In this document: positions 17,865 through 25,450 of the stretch, piece by piece
Layout: every line of letters starts with the position of its first letter
Position numbering within the stretch: the stretch's first letter is position 1
Assembly: GCA_018883065.1 (NCBI GenBank)
Contig: VEQT01000013.1
Coordinates: 1 to 51,188 of the forward strand
Source: Flavobacterium sp.
GTDB lineage: Bacteria; Bacteroidota; Bacteroidia; Flavobacteriales; Flavobacteriaceae
Length of the DNA stretch: 51,188 nucleotides
Direction of reading: 5' to 3'
Program-made: the position numbers and the translations under genes
Notes under the pieces: model-generated
Database searches by the model: none
Seen by the model: the letters and a program-made list of their open reading frames with translations, nothing else
What the model was told of the DNA's origin: nothing

Positions 17865-17870
17865 ATAATC

Positions 17871-17905
17871 AAAAATCAAAAATCTTCAATCGTTAATCTT
17901 CAATC
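17871..17905. repeat. 7-bp-period NNNAATC tract
   Basis: Five consecutive heptads ending in AATC: AAAAATC, AAAAATC, TTCAATC, GTTAATC, TTCAATC. A further AATC precedes them at 17867-17870. The tract begins right at the IS right end, and its sequence differs from that of the tract on the other side. Confidence 0.6.
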
Positions 17906-17922
17906 AACACCTCTCCTCTGCG

Positions 17923-17930
17923 TATATTTG
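17923..17930 (+). promoter_or_regulatory. -7 promoter element TATATTTG upstream of the mutarotase-like gene
   Basis: An exact match to TAnnTTTG, 17 bases before the GTG start at 17947. No TTG is found at the expected -33 position. A plausible core promoter with a very short leader. Confidence 0.5.
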
Positions 17931-17946
17931 CCAAAAAATACAATCC

Positions 17947-18804
17947 GTGCAAATCACACTTCAAAACCAATTTATCTCGGCCACAATCCTATCCAAAGGA
18001 GCCGAGTTGTGTTCGTTACAAAGAAAAACCAATGGGCGCGAATACCTTTGGCAAGCCGATCCTGCGCATTGGGCTAAGCATTCGCCTGTACTGTTTCCTA
18101 TTGTAGGTAAACTAAAAGAAAATAGCTATTCACATTTAGAAAAAACATACAGCTTACCGCGCCACGGATTTGCGCGTGAAATGGAATTTTTGCTTATTGA
18201 ACAATCTGAATCTAAAGCTGTTTTTGAATTGTGTAGTTCGGCTGAATCAAAAGTTGTTTACCCCTTTGATTTTGAATTTCGTATCTGTTATCACTTGGAT
18301 CAAAATGAGTTGCATACAACTTATATGGTTAAAAATAGTGGAAATGAAACCCTGTATTACAATGTAGGTGCGCATCCTGCATTTGCTCTCCCTCTAGATT
18401 TTACAAATTACAGCTTAGTATTTCCTGGTGACAGCACCATGACCGCATTTGAATTGGAACAAGAGTTAATATGTAATTCTACCCATCAAATACAGTTAGA
18501 AAAACATAGCTTACCCCTATCGTACTCGCTATTTAAAAAAGACGCCTTGGTTTTTAAACAATTGGATTCTAAATTGGTAACTCTATTTGAAAACAATCAA
18601 CCATTACTCCAAGTATCCTTTGCTGATTTTCCTAATTTAGGCATTTGGACCAAACCACAGGCGCCGTTTATTTGCATTGAACCCTGGTTGGGCTTTGCCG
18701 ATACAATTGACGCCAATGGCATTTTGACTGATAAAGAAGGCATTCAACTTCTTGCCGTAGGAGAACAAAAAACGCTGGTGTTTACAACCACTTTATTTGC
18801 CTAA
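17947..18804 (+). CDS. Aldose 1-epimerase family protein (LacX-like)
   Basis: A 285-residue galactose-mutarotase-like beta-sandwich enzyme that probably interconverts anomers of a sugar or sugar phosphate. Family landmarks are GAELCSLQRK near residue 19, SPVLFPIVGKL, the histidine in LPRHGFAREM, the second histidine in VGAHPAFALP and the catalytic glutamate in CIEPWLGFAD. The start is GTG at 17947, giving MQITLQNQFISATI, the usual beginning of the family; no ATG fits. Substrate cannot be deduced. It lies 82 bases beyond the IS. Confidence 0.87.
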   Translation: MQITLQNQFISATILSKGAELCSLQRKTNGREYLWQADPAHWAKHSPVLFPIVGKLKENSYSHLEKTYSLPRHGFAREMEFLLIEQSESKAVFELCSSAESKVVYPFDFEFRICYHLDQNELHTTYMVKNSGNETLYYNVGAHPAFALPLDFTNYSLVFPGDSTMTAFELEQELICNSTHQIQLEKHSLPLSYSLFKKDALVFKQLDSKLVTLFENNQPLLQVSFADFPNLGIWTKPQAPFICIEPWLGFADTIDANGILTDKEGIQLLAVGEQKTLVFTTTLFA

Positions 18805-18807
18805 ATC

Positions 18808-18965
18808 ATGTTTAATTTTCAACTTTCTCCTTTTCCAGAATTGACCTCTACGCGATTGAATCTACGTAAAGCGAGTACAGATTTTTTAACAGCCACTTTC
18901 AAGATGTGTATGTTTTCACCCTACATAAACAAAATTACTTAGACTCAATTGCGCGTGGCCGATAG
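18808..18965 (+). pseudogene. Remnant of a GNAT N-acetyltransferase gene
   Basis: The ATG at 18808 opens MFNFQLSPFPELTSTRLNLR, the characteristic N-terminus of RimJ/RimL-type acetyltransferases, but this frame stops at 18942 after 44 codons. From about 18895 another frame reads FQDVYVFTLHKQNYLDSIAR and stops at 18965, resembling the C-terminal strand of the same family. The central part, including the acetyl-CoA site, is missing. This points to an internal deletion with frame change. The joined sequence is far shorter than the normal 170-180 residues. The start is as seen; the family assignment is inference from a short segment. Confidence 0.65.
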
Positions 18966-18976
18966 TAGTTTTCTGC

Positions 18977-18984
18977 TATCTTTG
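18977..18984 (+). promoter_or_regulatory. -7 element TATCTTTG immediately before smpB
   Basis: An exact TAnnTTTG match ending 5 bases before the smpB ATG (18990). Initiation about 7 bases downstream would put the transcript start at or next to the A of ATG, giving a leaderless message. No TTG is present at -33. Confidence 0.55.
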
Positions 18985-18989
18985 CAGCA

Positions 18990-19442
18990 ATGATTAAAAC
19001 CGTAAACATACTAAACAAACGTGCCCGCTTCGATTATGAAATACTCGAAACCTATACGGCTGGCATGGTATTAACCGGTACCGAAATCAAATCGATTCGA
19101 TTGGGCAAAGCACAGATTACCGAGGGGTTTTGCGAATTTCACAACCTAGAATTGTTTGCCATTAACACCTACATTGAGGAATATGCGTTTGGCAACCAAT
19201 TTAACCACAAATCCCGCAGCGAACGCAAATTATTGCTCAACAAACGCGAGCTTAAAAGTTTACACAAAAGTGTGCAAGTAAAAGGACTGACTATCATTCC
19301 ATTAAAATTACACACCACCGAAAAAGGCATCGCCAAACTCGATATTGGTTTGTGTCGCGGTAAAAAAACGTATGACAAACGGGAGTCACTCAAAGAACAA
19401 GACACCAAACGGGATATTGATCGCATTAAAAAATCATTCTAA
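18990..19442 (+). CDS. smpB: SsrA-binding protein SmpB
   Basis: A 150-residue RNA-binding protein that brings tmRNA to stalled ribosomes for trans-translation. The whole OB-fold is visible: NKRARFDYEILETYTAGMVL, TGTEIKSIRLGKAQITEGF, then LLLNKRELKSLHKSVQVKG and the basic C-terminal tail KKTYDKRESLKEQDTKRD that inserts in the mRNA channel. Length is normal. The stop TAA shares its last A with the ATG of the XRE gene, so the two are translationally coupled. tmRNA (ssrA) itself is not in the window. Confidence 0.97.
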   Translation: MIKTVNILNKRARFDYEILETYTAGMVLTGTEIKSIRLGKAQITEGFCEFHNLELFAINTYIEEYAFGNQFNHKSRSERKLLLNKRELKSLHKSVQVKGLTIIPLKLHTTEKGIAKLDIGLCRGKKTYDKRESLKEQDTKRDIDRIKKSF

Positions 19443-19804
19443 TGCTAGGGCAAATCTTGCGAAAAGGCCGTGAAGATAAGGGATTCAAGACCCTTGAATT
19501 GGCACGTATAACAAAGATTGATGGCGCATTAATTAGCAAATTTGAAAGCGGTCAACGCAAACCCACATTCCAACAACTCCAAGTGTTAGCACAACTTTTT
19601 GAGTTGGATTTCTCCTGGTTGCATGTGCAATGGATCAAAGAAAAAATCTTGGCTGAGTTTGGCTCAGAAACCTCCACCCTATTGGCTCTCAAAGAAATTA
19701 TTGAAGAATTTTCGTCCGAAACTACAACAAAGCAAGATCCCAATATTGATTTTGTCTTGGCCGAAATTGAAAAACTCAAAGTCAAATTACAAGGTAATAC
19801 CTAA
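19442..19804 (+). CDS. XRE-family helix-turn-helix regulator
   Basis: A 120-residue predicted DNA-binding protein. Residues about 4-58 form a Cro/CI-type HTH (LRKGREDKGFKTLELARI, then GALISKFESGQRKPTFQQL). The remaining 60 residues are helical and acidic, without a known effector domain. The HTH resembles small controller proteins found beside restriction-modification genes, but no methyltransferase or nuclease is near. It overlaps the smpB stop by 1 base and its own stop overlaps that of the convergent pcm gene. Confidence 0.8.
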   Translation: MLGQILRKGREDKGFKTLELARITKIDGALISKFESGQRKPTFQQLQVLAQLFELDFSWLHVQWIKEKILAEFGSETSTLLALKEIIEEFSSETTTKQDPNIDFVLAEIEKLKVKLQGNT

Positions 19805-20442
19805 CTTTTATCTTCCAACAAGGGCACAAATCGGCATTCACCATGTTCGTACTTCTCAAATTGAATTTCATTTTTCCGTATCAAAACGGTCATGATTAAC
19901 TGGGTTTCACCTACCGGAATTACCAACTTTCCACCAATTTTAAGTTGCGCCATTAAAGCCTGCGGAACACTGGGTGCGCCTGCCGTAACAATAATGCCGT
20001 CAAAAGGCGCATGATTAGACAAGCCTTTATATCCATCTCCAAAAGACAAATGTTTGGGGCGAATGCCTAATTTGGGTAACAACAAGCTGGTTTGCTTAAA
20101 CAATTCGTTTTGACGTTCTACGCTATATACTTTGGCCCCCAACTCACATAAAATGGCCGTTTGGTATCCTGATCCTGTTCCAATTTCAAGAATTTTATGA
20201 CCTGGTTCAATGGCTAATAATTGCGACTGAAATGCCACAGTATAGGGTTGAGAAATGGTTTGATCAGCTCCAATCGGGAAGGCTTTGTCTTGATAAGCAT
20301 AATCCTCAAAACTGGAATTCAAAAACAAATGCCGCGGTACTTTGGCAATAGCCGCCAATACTTTAACATCGGTAATGCCTTTGTCTTGTAATTGAGCAAC
20401 CAATTGATTTCGAAGTCCTTGGTGTTTGGCTGTATTTTTCAA
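19801..20442 (-). CDS. pcm: Protein-L-isoaspartate O-methyltransferase
   Basis: A 213-residue SAM-dependent repair enzyme that methylates isoaspartyl residues in aged proteins. Family signatures are VPRHLFLNSSFEDYAYQDKA, the substrate loop IGADQTISQPYTVAF, the SAM-binding motif ILEIGTGSGYQTAIL and DGIIVTAGAP. Length is typical. It is convergent with the XRE gene, with a 4-base overlap (19801-19804), and no terminator is seen. Confidence 0.94.
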   Translation of the reverse strand: MKNTAKHQGLRNQLVAQLQDKGITDVKVLAAIAKVPRHLFLNSSFEDYAYQDKAFPIGADQTISQPYTVAFQSQLLAIEPGHKILEIGTGSGYQTAILCELGAKVYSVERQNELFKQTSLLLPKLGIRPKHLSFGDGYKGLSNHAPFDGIIVTAGAPSVPQALMAQLKIGGKLVIPVGETQLIMTVLIRKNEIQFEKYEHGECRFVPLLEDKS

Positions 20443-20562
20443 AAGAATGGGATTAAACTGGGCATAAAAATAACAAACAAAAGCTATAAATACCTCACAA
20501 AATACAAGATAAAAAAGTCGAAATTAATACTGCTCTTACCCAAGCTATTCTCAATTAATTCC

Positions 20563-20570
20563 TATTTTTG
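20563..20570 (+). promoter_or_regulatory. -7 element TATTTTTG upstream of the Gfo/Idh gene
   Basis: An exact TAnnTTTG match, 16 bases before the ATG at 20587. No clear -33 TTG. A likely start of the transcript running through the downstream + strand genes. Confidence 0.45.
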
Positions 20571-20586
20571 CGTCAAATAATTATCT

Positions 20587-21558
20587 ATGTTAAAAGTTGG
20601 CGTATTGGGTGCTGGACACTTAGGCAAAATTCATTTAAGGTTGTTAAATCAATCCAATAAATATGAATTAATTGGTTTTTTTGACGAAAACGAAGCCTAT
20701 GCCCAACAAGTCTCAACCGAATTTGGGTATACTTTATTTCCTTCGATGGAAAGTTTGATAGCCGCCGCCGATGTAGTAGATATTGTTACCCCTACGCTAG
20801 CGCATTTTACTTGTGCCGAAGCGACGATCAAAGCAGGCAAACATCTCTTTATCGAAAAACCCATCGCTACTACGGTTGAAGAAGCAGAAGCCATCATGGC
20901 CTTAGCCAAAGAACATGCTGTGTTGGGACAAGTGGGTCATGTAGAACGATTCAATCCTGCTTTTTTGGCCACCAAAAATATGATCGAAAATCCGATGTTT
21001 ATAGAAACGCATCGATTGGCCGAATTCAATCCGCGTGGAACCGATGTACCGGTGGTGTTGGATTTGATGATCCACGATATTGATGCCATTTTGAGTGTGG
21101 TAAATTCTCCCGTGAAATCTGTACATGCTAGCGGTGTTTCGGTGATTAGTGAAACACCAGACATTGCCAATGCGCGCATCGAATTTGAAAACGGCTGTGT
21201 AGCCAATTTAACGGCTAGCCGCATTTCGATGAAAAACATGCGTAAATCGCGTTTCTTTCAGAAAGACGCTTATATCTCGGTTGATTTTCTAGACAAAGTT
21301 TGTGAAGTAGTGAAAATGAAAGACGCTCCCGAACAACCCGGTGATTTTGACATCATCTTGCAAAATGCCGAAGGAGTCAAAAAACAAATTTACTTTGCCA
21401 ATCCTGATGTAACTCAAAACAATGCCATATTAGACGAATTGGAATCTTTTGCCGATGCCATTCAAAACCAAACCACGCCAGTTGTATCATTAGAAGATGG
21501 CACCAACGCCTTACGCCTGGCCTATCAAATCATTGCCAGCATGGAAAAACACTCTTAA
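20587..21558 (+). CDS. Gfo/Idh/MocA family oxidoreductase
   Basis: A 323-residue NAD(P)-dependent dehydrogenase. The Rossmann motif GVLGAGHLGKIH is at residues 5-16, the EKPIAT motif with catalytic Lys91 is at 90-95, and the second alpha/beta domain begins about GHVERFNPAF. The substrate is probably a sugar or polyol derivative, but nothing identifies it. The gene for 3-hydroxyacyl-CoA dehydrogenase follows after 9 bases, so they are likely cotranscribed, although no pathway links them obviously. Confidence 0.88.
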   Translation: MLKVGVLGAGHLGKIHLRLLNQSNKYELIGFFDENEAYAQQVSTEFGYTLFPSMESLIAAADVVDIVTPTLAHFTCAEATIKAGKHLFIEKPIATTVEEAEAIMALAKEHAVLGQVGHVERFNPAFLATKNMIENPMFIETHRLAEFNPRGTDVPVVLDLMIHDIDAILSVVNSPVKSVHASGVSVISETPDIANARIEFENGCVANLTASRISMKNMRKSRFFQKDAYISVDFLDKVCEVVKMKDAPEQPGDFDIILQNAEGVKKQIYFANPDVTQNNAILDELESFADAIQNQTTPVVSLEDGTNALRLAYQIIASMEKHS

Positions 21559-21567
21559 TTTTATAGT

Positions 21568-22458
21568 ATGAAACAAATCGCTGTTATTGGAGCAGGTACC
21601 ATGGGAAATGGAATTGCCCACACCTTTGCACAAAGTGGATTTACAGTAAAACTTATTGACATTTCAGAACAATCCTTAGACCGAGGCATGGCTACAATTG
21701 CCAGTAACTTAGATCGCATGGTGGCCAAAGGAACAATTTCTGAAGCCGATAAATTGGCAACCATCGGAAACATTATCACCTACACCGAAATCCAAGACGG
21801 TGTGGTGGGTGTAGATTTGGTTGTGGAAGCCGCGACTGAAAATGTAAATTTAAAACTGGATATCTTCAAAAAACTGAACGAATATTGCAGTCATTCTACC
21901 ATTTTAGCGACCAATACCTCATCGATTTCAATAACTCAAATAGGTGCAGTTGTAAGCCATCCGGAACGCGTAATTGGCATGCACTTCATGAATCCGGTGC
22001 CGATCATGAAATTGGTCGAGATTATTCGCGGATACAACACATCTGATGAAGTGACGCAAACCATTATGCAGTTATCCGAGAAATTAGGCAAAGTTCCGGT
22101 TGAGGTAAATGATTATCCGGGCTTTGTGGCCAACCGTATTTTAATGCCGATGATCAACGAATCCATCGAAACGCTTTACAATGGCGTTGCCGGTGTGTAT
22201 GAAATTGATACCGTAATGAAATTGGGTATGGCTCACCCCATGGGACCGTTGCAATTGGCTGATTTTATTGGCTTGGATGTGTGTTTGGCTATTTTGCATG
22301 TGATGTACGATGGCTTTAAAAATCCAAAATATGCTCCTTGTCCATTATTGGTAAATATGGTTCGCGCCGGAAAATTGGGCGTGAAATCAGGCGAAGGTTT
22401 TTATAACTATGCCGAAAGTAAAAAAGCCGAAAAAGTGGCAGCGCAATTTTTGAAATAA
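21568..22458 (+). CDS. 3-hydroxybutyryl-CoA dehydrogenase
   Basis: A 296-residue 3-hydroxyacyl-CoA dehydrogenase that oxidises 3-hydroxyacyl-CoA, or reduces acetoacetyl-CoA, with NAD(P). It has the dinucleotide motif VIGAGTMGNGIAH (6-18), Ser119 in the TNTSSISIT segment, the catalytic His139 (GMHFMNPVPIMKLVE) with Glu151, and NDYPGFVANRILMPM. The C-terminal dimerisation domain ends in KSGEGFYNY. It is a stand-alone short form without an enoyl-CoA hydratase domain. With the distant thiolase it could supply acetoacetyl/3-hydroxybutyryl-CoA metabolism. Confidence 0.93.
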   Translation: MKQIAVIGAGTMGNGIAHTFAQSGFTVKLIDISEQSLDRGMATIASNLDRMVAKGTISEADKLATIGNIITYTEIQDGVVGVDLVVEAATENVNLKLDIFKKLNEYCSHSTILATNTSSISITQIGAVVSHPERVIGMHFMNPVPIMKLVEIIRGYNTSDEVTQTIMQLSEKLGKVPVEVNDYPGFVANRILMPMINESIETLYNGVAGVYEIDTVMKLGMAHPMGPLQLADFIGLDVCLAILHVMYDGFKNPKYAPCPLLVNMVRAGKLGVKSGEGFYNYAESKKAEKVAAQFLK

Positions 22459-22484
22459 TCGGTACTTGCCAAAACATACCCAAT

Positions 22485-23144
22485 ATGTCTATCGCGCAAA
22501 ACTTGCTCCAAATTAAAGCTGCTTTACCCGATGAAGTCACTTTAGTAGCGGTATCTAAAACCAAGCCGATAGCTGATTTGAAACAAGCGTATGACGCAGG
22601 TCAACGTGTTTTTGGGGAAAACAAAATTCAAGAAATGAGCGAGAAATGGGAGCAATTACCCAAAGACATTTCTTGGCACATGATTGGACACGTGCAAAGC
22701 AACAAAGTGAAATTTATGGCGCCTTATGTTTCGCTCATTCATGGTGTGGACAGACTCTCTTTATTGGACGAAATCAATAAACAAGCAGCAAAAAACAACC
22801 GGATTATCGATTGTTTGCTGCAAGTACACATCGCCCAAGAAGAAACCAAATTTGGGTTTGATGAACAAGAACTAAAGGCTGCTTTTGATGCTGATGCTTT
22901 TGCACCTTATACCAACATCAAAATCAGTGGCTTAATGGGAATGGCTTCATTTACTTCAGATATCAACCAAATCAAAGCCGAATTTACCCAACTGAAATCC
23001 CTCTTTGATTCCATGAAAAACAAACCAACTGCTCAAGTCAATTTGCACATTTTATCTATGGGTATGAGCGGTGATTATGAACTGGCAATTGCCTGTGGTA
23101 GCACTATGGTGCGCATTGGCAGTAGTATATTTGGCAGTCGTTAA
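22485..23144 (+). CDS. YggS family PLP-binding protein
   Basis: A 219-residue alanine-racemase-fold protein involved in vitamin B6 and amino-acid homeostasis. The PLP lysine is Lys25 in LVAVSKTKP. Other motifs are FGENKIQEM, WHMIGHVQSNKVKFM and the phosphate-binding LSMGMSGDYELAIACGSTMV with RIGSSIFG at the end. Length is normal. It lies 26 bases after the hydroxyacyl-CoA dehydrogenase gene; the nuclease gene starts 16 bases downstream. Confidence 0.93.
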   Translation: MSIAQNLLQIKAALPDEVTLVAVSKTKPIADLKQAYDAGQRVFGENKIQEMSEKWEQLPKDISWHMIGHVQSNKVKFMAPYVSLIHGVDRLSLLDEINKQAAKNNRIIDCLLQVHIAQEETKFGFDEQELKAAFDADAFAPYTNIKISGLMGMASFTSDINQIKAEFTQLKSLFDSMKNKPTAQVNLHILSMGMSGDYELAIACGSTMVRIGSSIFGSR

Positions 23145-23160
23145 TAAAAAAATCAAAAAA

Positions 23161-24525
23161 GTGTACGCAATTTTAGATATCGAAACCACGGGTGGCCAAT
23201 ATAATGAGGAAGGCATTACCGAGATTGCTATCTACAAATACGACGGCACCCAAATTGTAGACCAATTCATCAGTTTGGTGAATCCAGAAAAACCGATACA
23301 ACCCTTTGTGGTGAAACTTACCGGAATTAATAATGCCATGTTGCGCTCAGCGCCCAAATTTCATGAAGTGGCCAAACGCATCATCGAAATTACACAAGAT
23401 TGTATTTTGGTGGCGCACAACGCCGAGTTTGATTACCGAATTCTACGCACTGAATTTCGTAGATTGGGCTACCCTTTTGAATCCAAAACCATTTGTACCG
23501 TAGAACTTTCCAAATTGCTTTTACCCGAACAAGAATCCTATAGTTTAGGAAAATTAGTACGCGCCATGGGCATTCCCATGGCCGACAGACACCGAGCAAA
23601 TGGCGACGCATTGGCAACGACCAAATTGTTTCAGTTGTTGTTGGACAAAGACATTGAAAAAAACATCGTTAAAGAAGCGGTAAAAAACATCGTTGAAAAA
23701 GGAGTGTCTGCCAACTTAGCGATTCTATTAGACCAAGTTCCCTCCAAAACCGGCGTGTATTATATGCACCGCAAGGATGGCAGCATCTTATATATCGGCA
23801 AGAGTAAGAATATCAAAAAACGCGTCAATCAGCATTTTACGGGCATAACCAACAAAAGCAAAAAATTGCAATTGGAAGTGGCCGAGGTGCGCTACGAAGA
23901 AACCGGCAGCGAGCTGATTGCACTGCTTAAAGAAAGTGACGAAATAAAAGTGCACAAACCCATTCATAACCGTTCCCAACGCAAAAGTTTGTTTCAATGG
24001 GCCTTGTATCCCGAGCAACATCCCGACGGTTATCTGCGTTTGTCACTCCAAAAAACAGATTACCGCAAAAAAGAAATTACCTCATTTACCACCATCCAAG
24101 AGGCTAAAAATGCCTTGTTTCGCATTACCGCTCACTATAAATTGTGTCAAAAGTATACGGGACTGTACGAAACCAAAGCCCATTGTTTTCAATATACCAT
24201 TAGCGAATGTGACGGTGCATGCATTGGCAAAGTTACCCCCGATATCTACAATGATCGAGTTGCCAATTTTATTGCCAAAAACAACTTTCATTCTAAAACG
24301 TTTGCAATCGTTGATAGAGGAAGAAAAACAAGTGAACGCAGTGTTGTGCTCATTGAAAATGGCATGTATAAAGGCTATGCGTTTGTCGATTTAAATTACC
24401 AAATGACCAACTTGGATATCCTAAAAACCATTTTGGTTCCGATGCAAAACAACCGGGACACGCAAACCATTATACAAGGCTATGTGCGCCGTAATCCCAA
24501 CATGAAAATAATTTCTTTTTCATGA
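23161..24525 (+). CDS. DnaQ-like exonuclease fused to GIY-YIG (UvrC/Cho-like) nuclease
   Basis: 454 residues from a GTG start at 23161, giving MYAILDIETTGGQ; a longer frame runs back into yggS but is unlikely. Residues 1-165 are a DEDDh 3'-5' exonuclease with Asp6, Glu8, Asp91 (HNAEFDYRIL), His144 and Asp149. Residues about 193-280 are a GIY-YIG domain of UvrC type with G198-V-Y200, Y211-I-G213, Arg221 and Glu251 (ETGSELIALLKESD). The rest resembles the UvrC middle region with a cysteine-rich patch (CQKYTGLYETKAHCF). Such fusions are known in Bacteroidota and mycobacteria; a role in DNA repair is inferred. Its TGA overlaps the miaA ATG. Confidence 0.88.
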   Translation: MYAILDIETTGGQYNEEGITEIAIYKYDGTQIVDQFISLVNPEKPIQPFVVKLTGINNAMLRSAPKFHEVAKRIIEITQDCILVAHNAEFDYRILRTEFRRLGYPFESKTICTVELSKLLLPEQESYSLGKLVRAMGIPMADRHRANGDALATTKLFQLLLDKDIEKNIVKEAVKNIVEKGVSANLAILLDQVPSKTGVYYMHRKDGSILYIGKSKNIKKRVNQHFTGITNKSKKLQLEVAEVRYEETGSELIALLKESDEIKVHKPIHNRSQRKSLFQWALYPEQHPDGYLRLSLQKTDYRKKEITSFTTIQEAKNALFRITAHYKLCQKYTGLYETKAHCFQYTISECDGACIGKVTPDIYNDRVANFIAKNNFHSKTFAIVDRGRKTSERSVVLIENGMYKGYAFVDLNYQMTNLDILKTILVPMQNNRDTQTIIQGYVRRNPNMKIISFS

Positions 24526-25442
24526 ATTATTTGATTGTTATAGTAGGCCCAACCGCAATTGGTAAAACAGCACACAGCATCGCATTGGCAAAAGCCCTAC
24601 AATGCGAAATACTCTCCTGTGACAGCCGACAATTTTATAAAGAAATGTGCATAGGTACAGCCGTTCCTGAACAAAATGAATTGGCTTCAGCACCACATCA
24701 TTTTATCCAACACTTATCCATTCAAGACACCTACAATGTGGGACTTTTTGAAAAGCAGGCATTGGCAAAATTGGACGAACTTTTTGCCACAAACAATACT
24801 GCTATTTTGGTAGGTGGATCGGGCTTGTATGTGGATGCAGTATTGAATGGTTTGGATACATTCCCAAATATTGAAGTTTCAATACGAGAGTCAATTCAAG
24901 CGAACTATGCTGCTCAAGGAATTGAATACCTACAAAATGAGTTGAAACGCTTAGACCCTACCTATTATAATACCATACAAACTAATAATCAACAAACCCT
25001 TCAAAACCCGCAGCGGTTAATGCGATTTGTAGAAGTGTGTATTGGGACTGCTAAACCTTATTCAAGTTTTTTACATAAATCAAAGGTTATTCGAAACTTT
25101 ACTCCAATTCTAATAGGACTCGAGGCACCACGTGAAATGCTTTACAAGCGCATCAATTTGCGTGTAGATCAGATGATAGCAAAGGGATTATTAGCTGAAG
25201 TAACTGCTCTTCAGGATGAGCAGAACAACAATGCGTTACAAACCGTAGGCTACAATGAATTGTTTGCTTATCTCAATGGTTGCTGTTCGTTTGCCGAAGC
25301 AATTGATTTGATAAAACAAAATACCCGGCGCTATGCCAAGCGCCAACTCACATGGTTTAAACGAAATGAATCTACACAATGGTTTGACTACCTTACTCCC
25401 ACTACAACTTTGTTGGACTACATTAATACGTATAGGAAATAA
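24522..25442 (+). CDS. miaA: tRNA dimethylallyltransferase
   Basis: A 306-residue enzyme that transfers a dimethylallyl group to A37 of tRNAs reading UNN codons. It has the P-loop GPTAIGKTAHS near the N-terminus, then SCDSRQFYKEMCIGTAVP, the GGSGLYVDAVLNGL motif, QNPQRLMRFVEV and the C-terminal NTRRYAKRQLTWFKR. Length is normal. The ATG overlaps the previous stop by 4 bases (ATGA), indicating translational coupling. Confidence 0.96.
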   Translation: MNYLIVIVGPTAIGKTAHSIALAKALQCEILSCDSRQFYKEMCIGTAVPEQNELASAPHHFIQHLSIQDTYNVGLFEKQALAKLDELFATNNTAILVGGSGLYVDAVLNGLDTFPNIEVSIRESIQANYAAQGIEYLQNELKRLDPTYYNTIQTNNQQTLQNPQRLMRFVEVCIGTAKPYSSFLHKSKVIRNFTPILIGLEAPREMLYKRINLRVDQMIAKGLLAEVTALQDEQNNNALQTVGYNELFAYLNGCCSFAEAIDLIKQNTRRYAKRQLTWFKRNESTQWFDYLTPTTTLLDYINTYRK

Positions 25443-25450
25443 CTACAACT

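Noticed and set aside
16546..17868. ATAA target-site duplication of the IS
   Set aside because: It needs the left boundary moved by one base outside the inverted repeat; kept only as a possibility.
16592..19804. IS plus XRE gene and pseudogene as a defence or mobile island
   Set aside because: The genes around them are ordinary core functions (smpB, mutarotase, hutH, pcm) and no effector or toxin is present.
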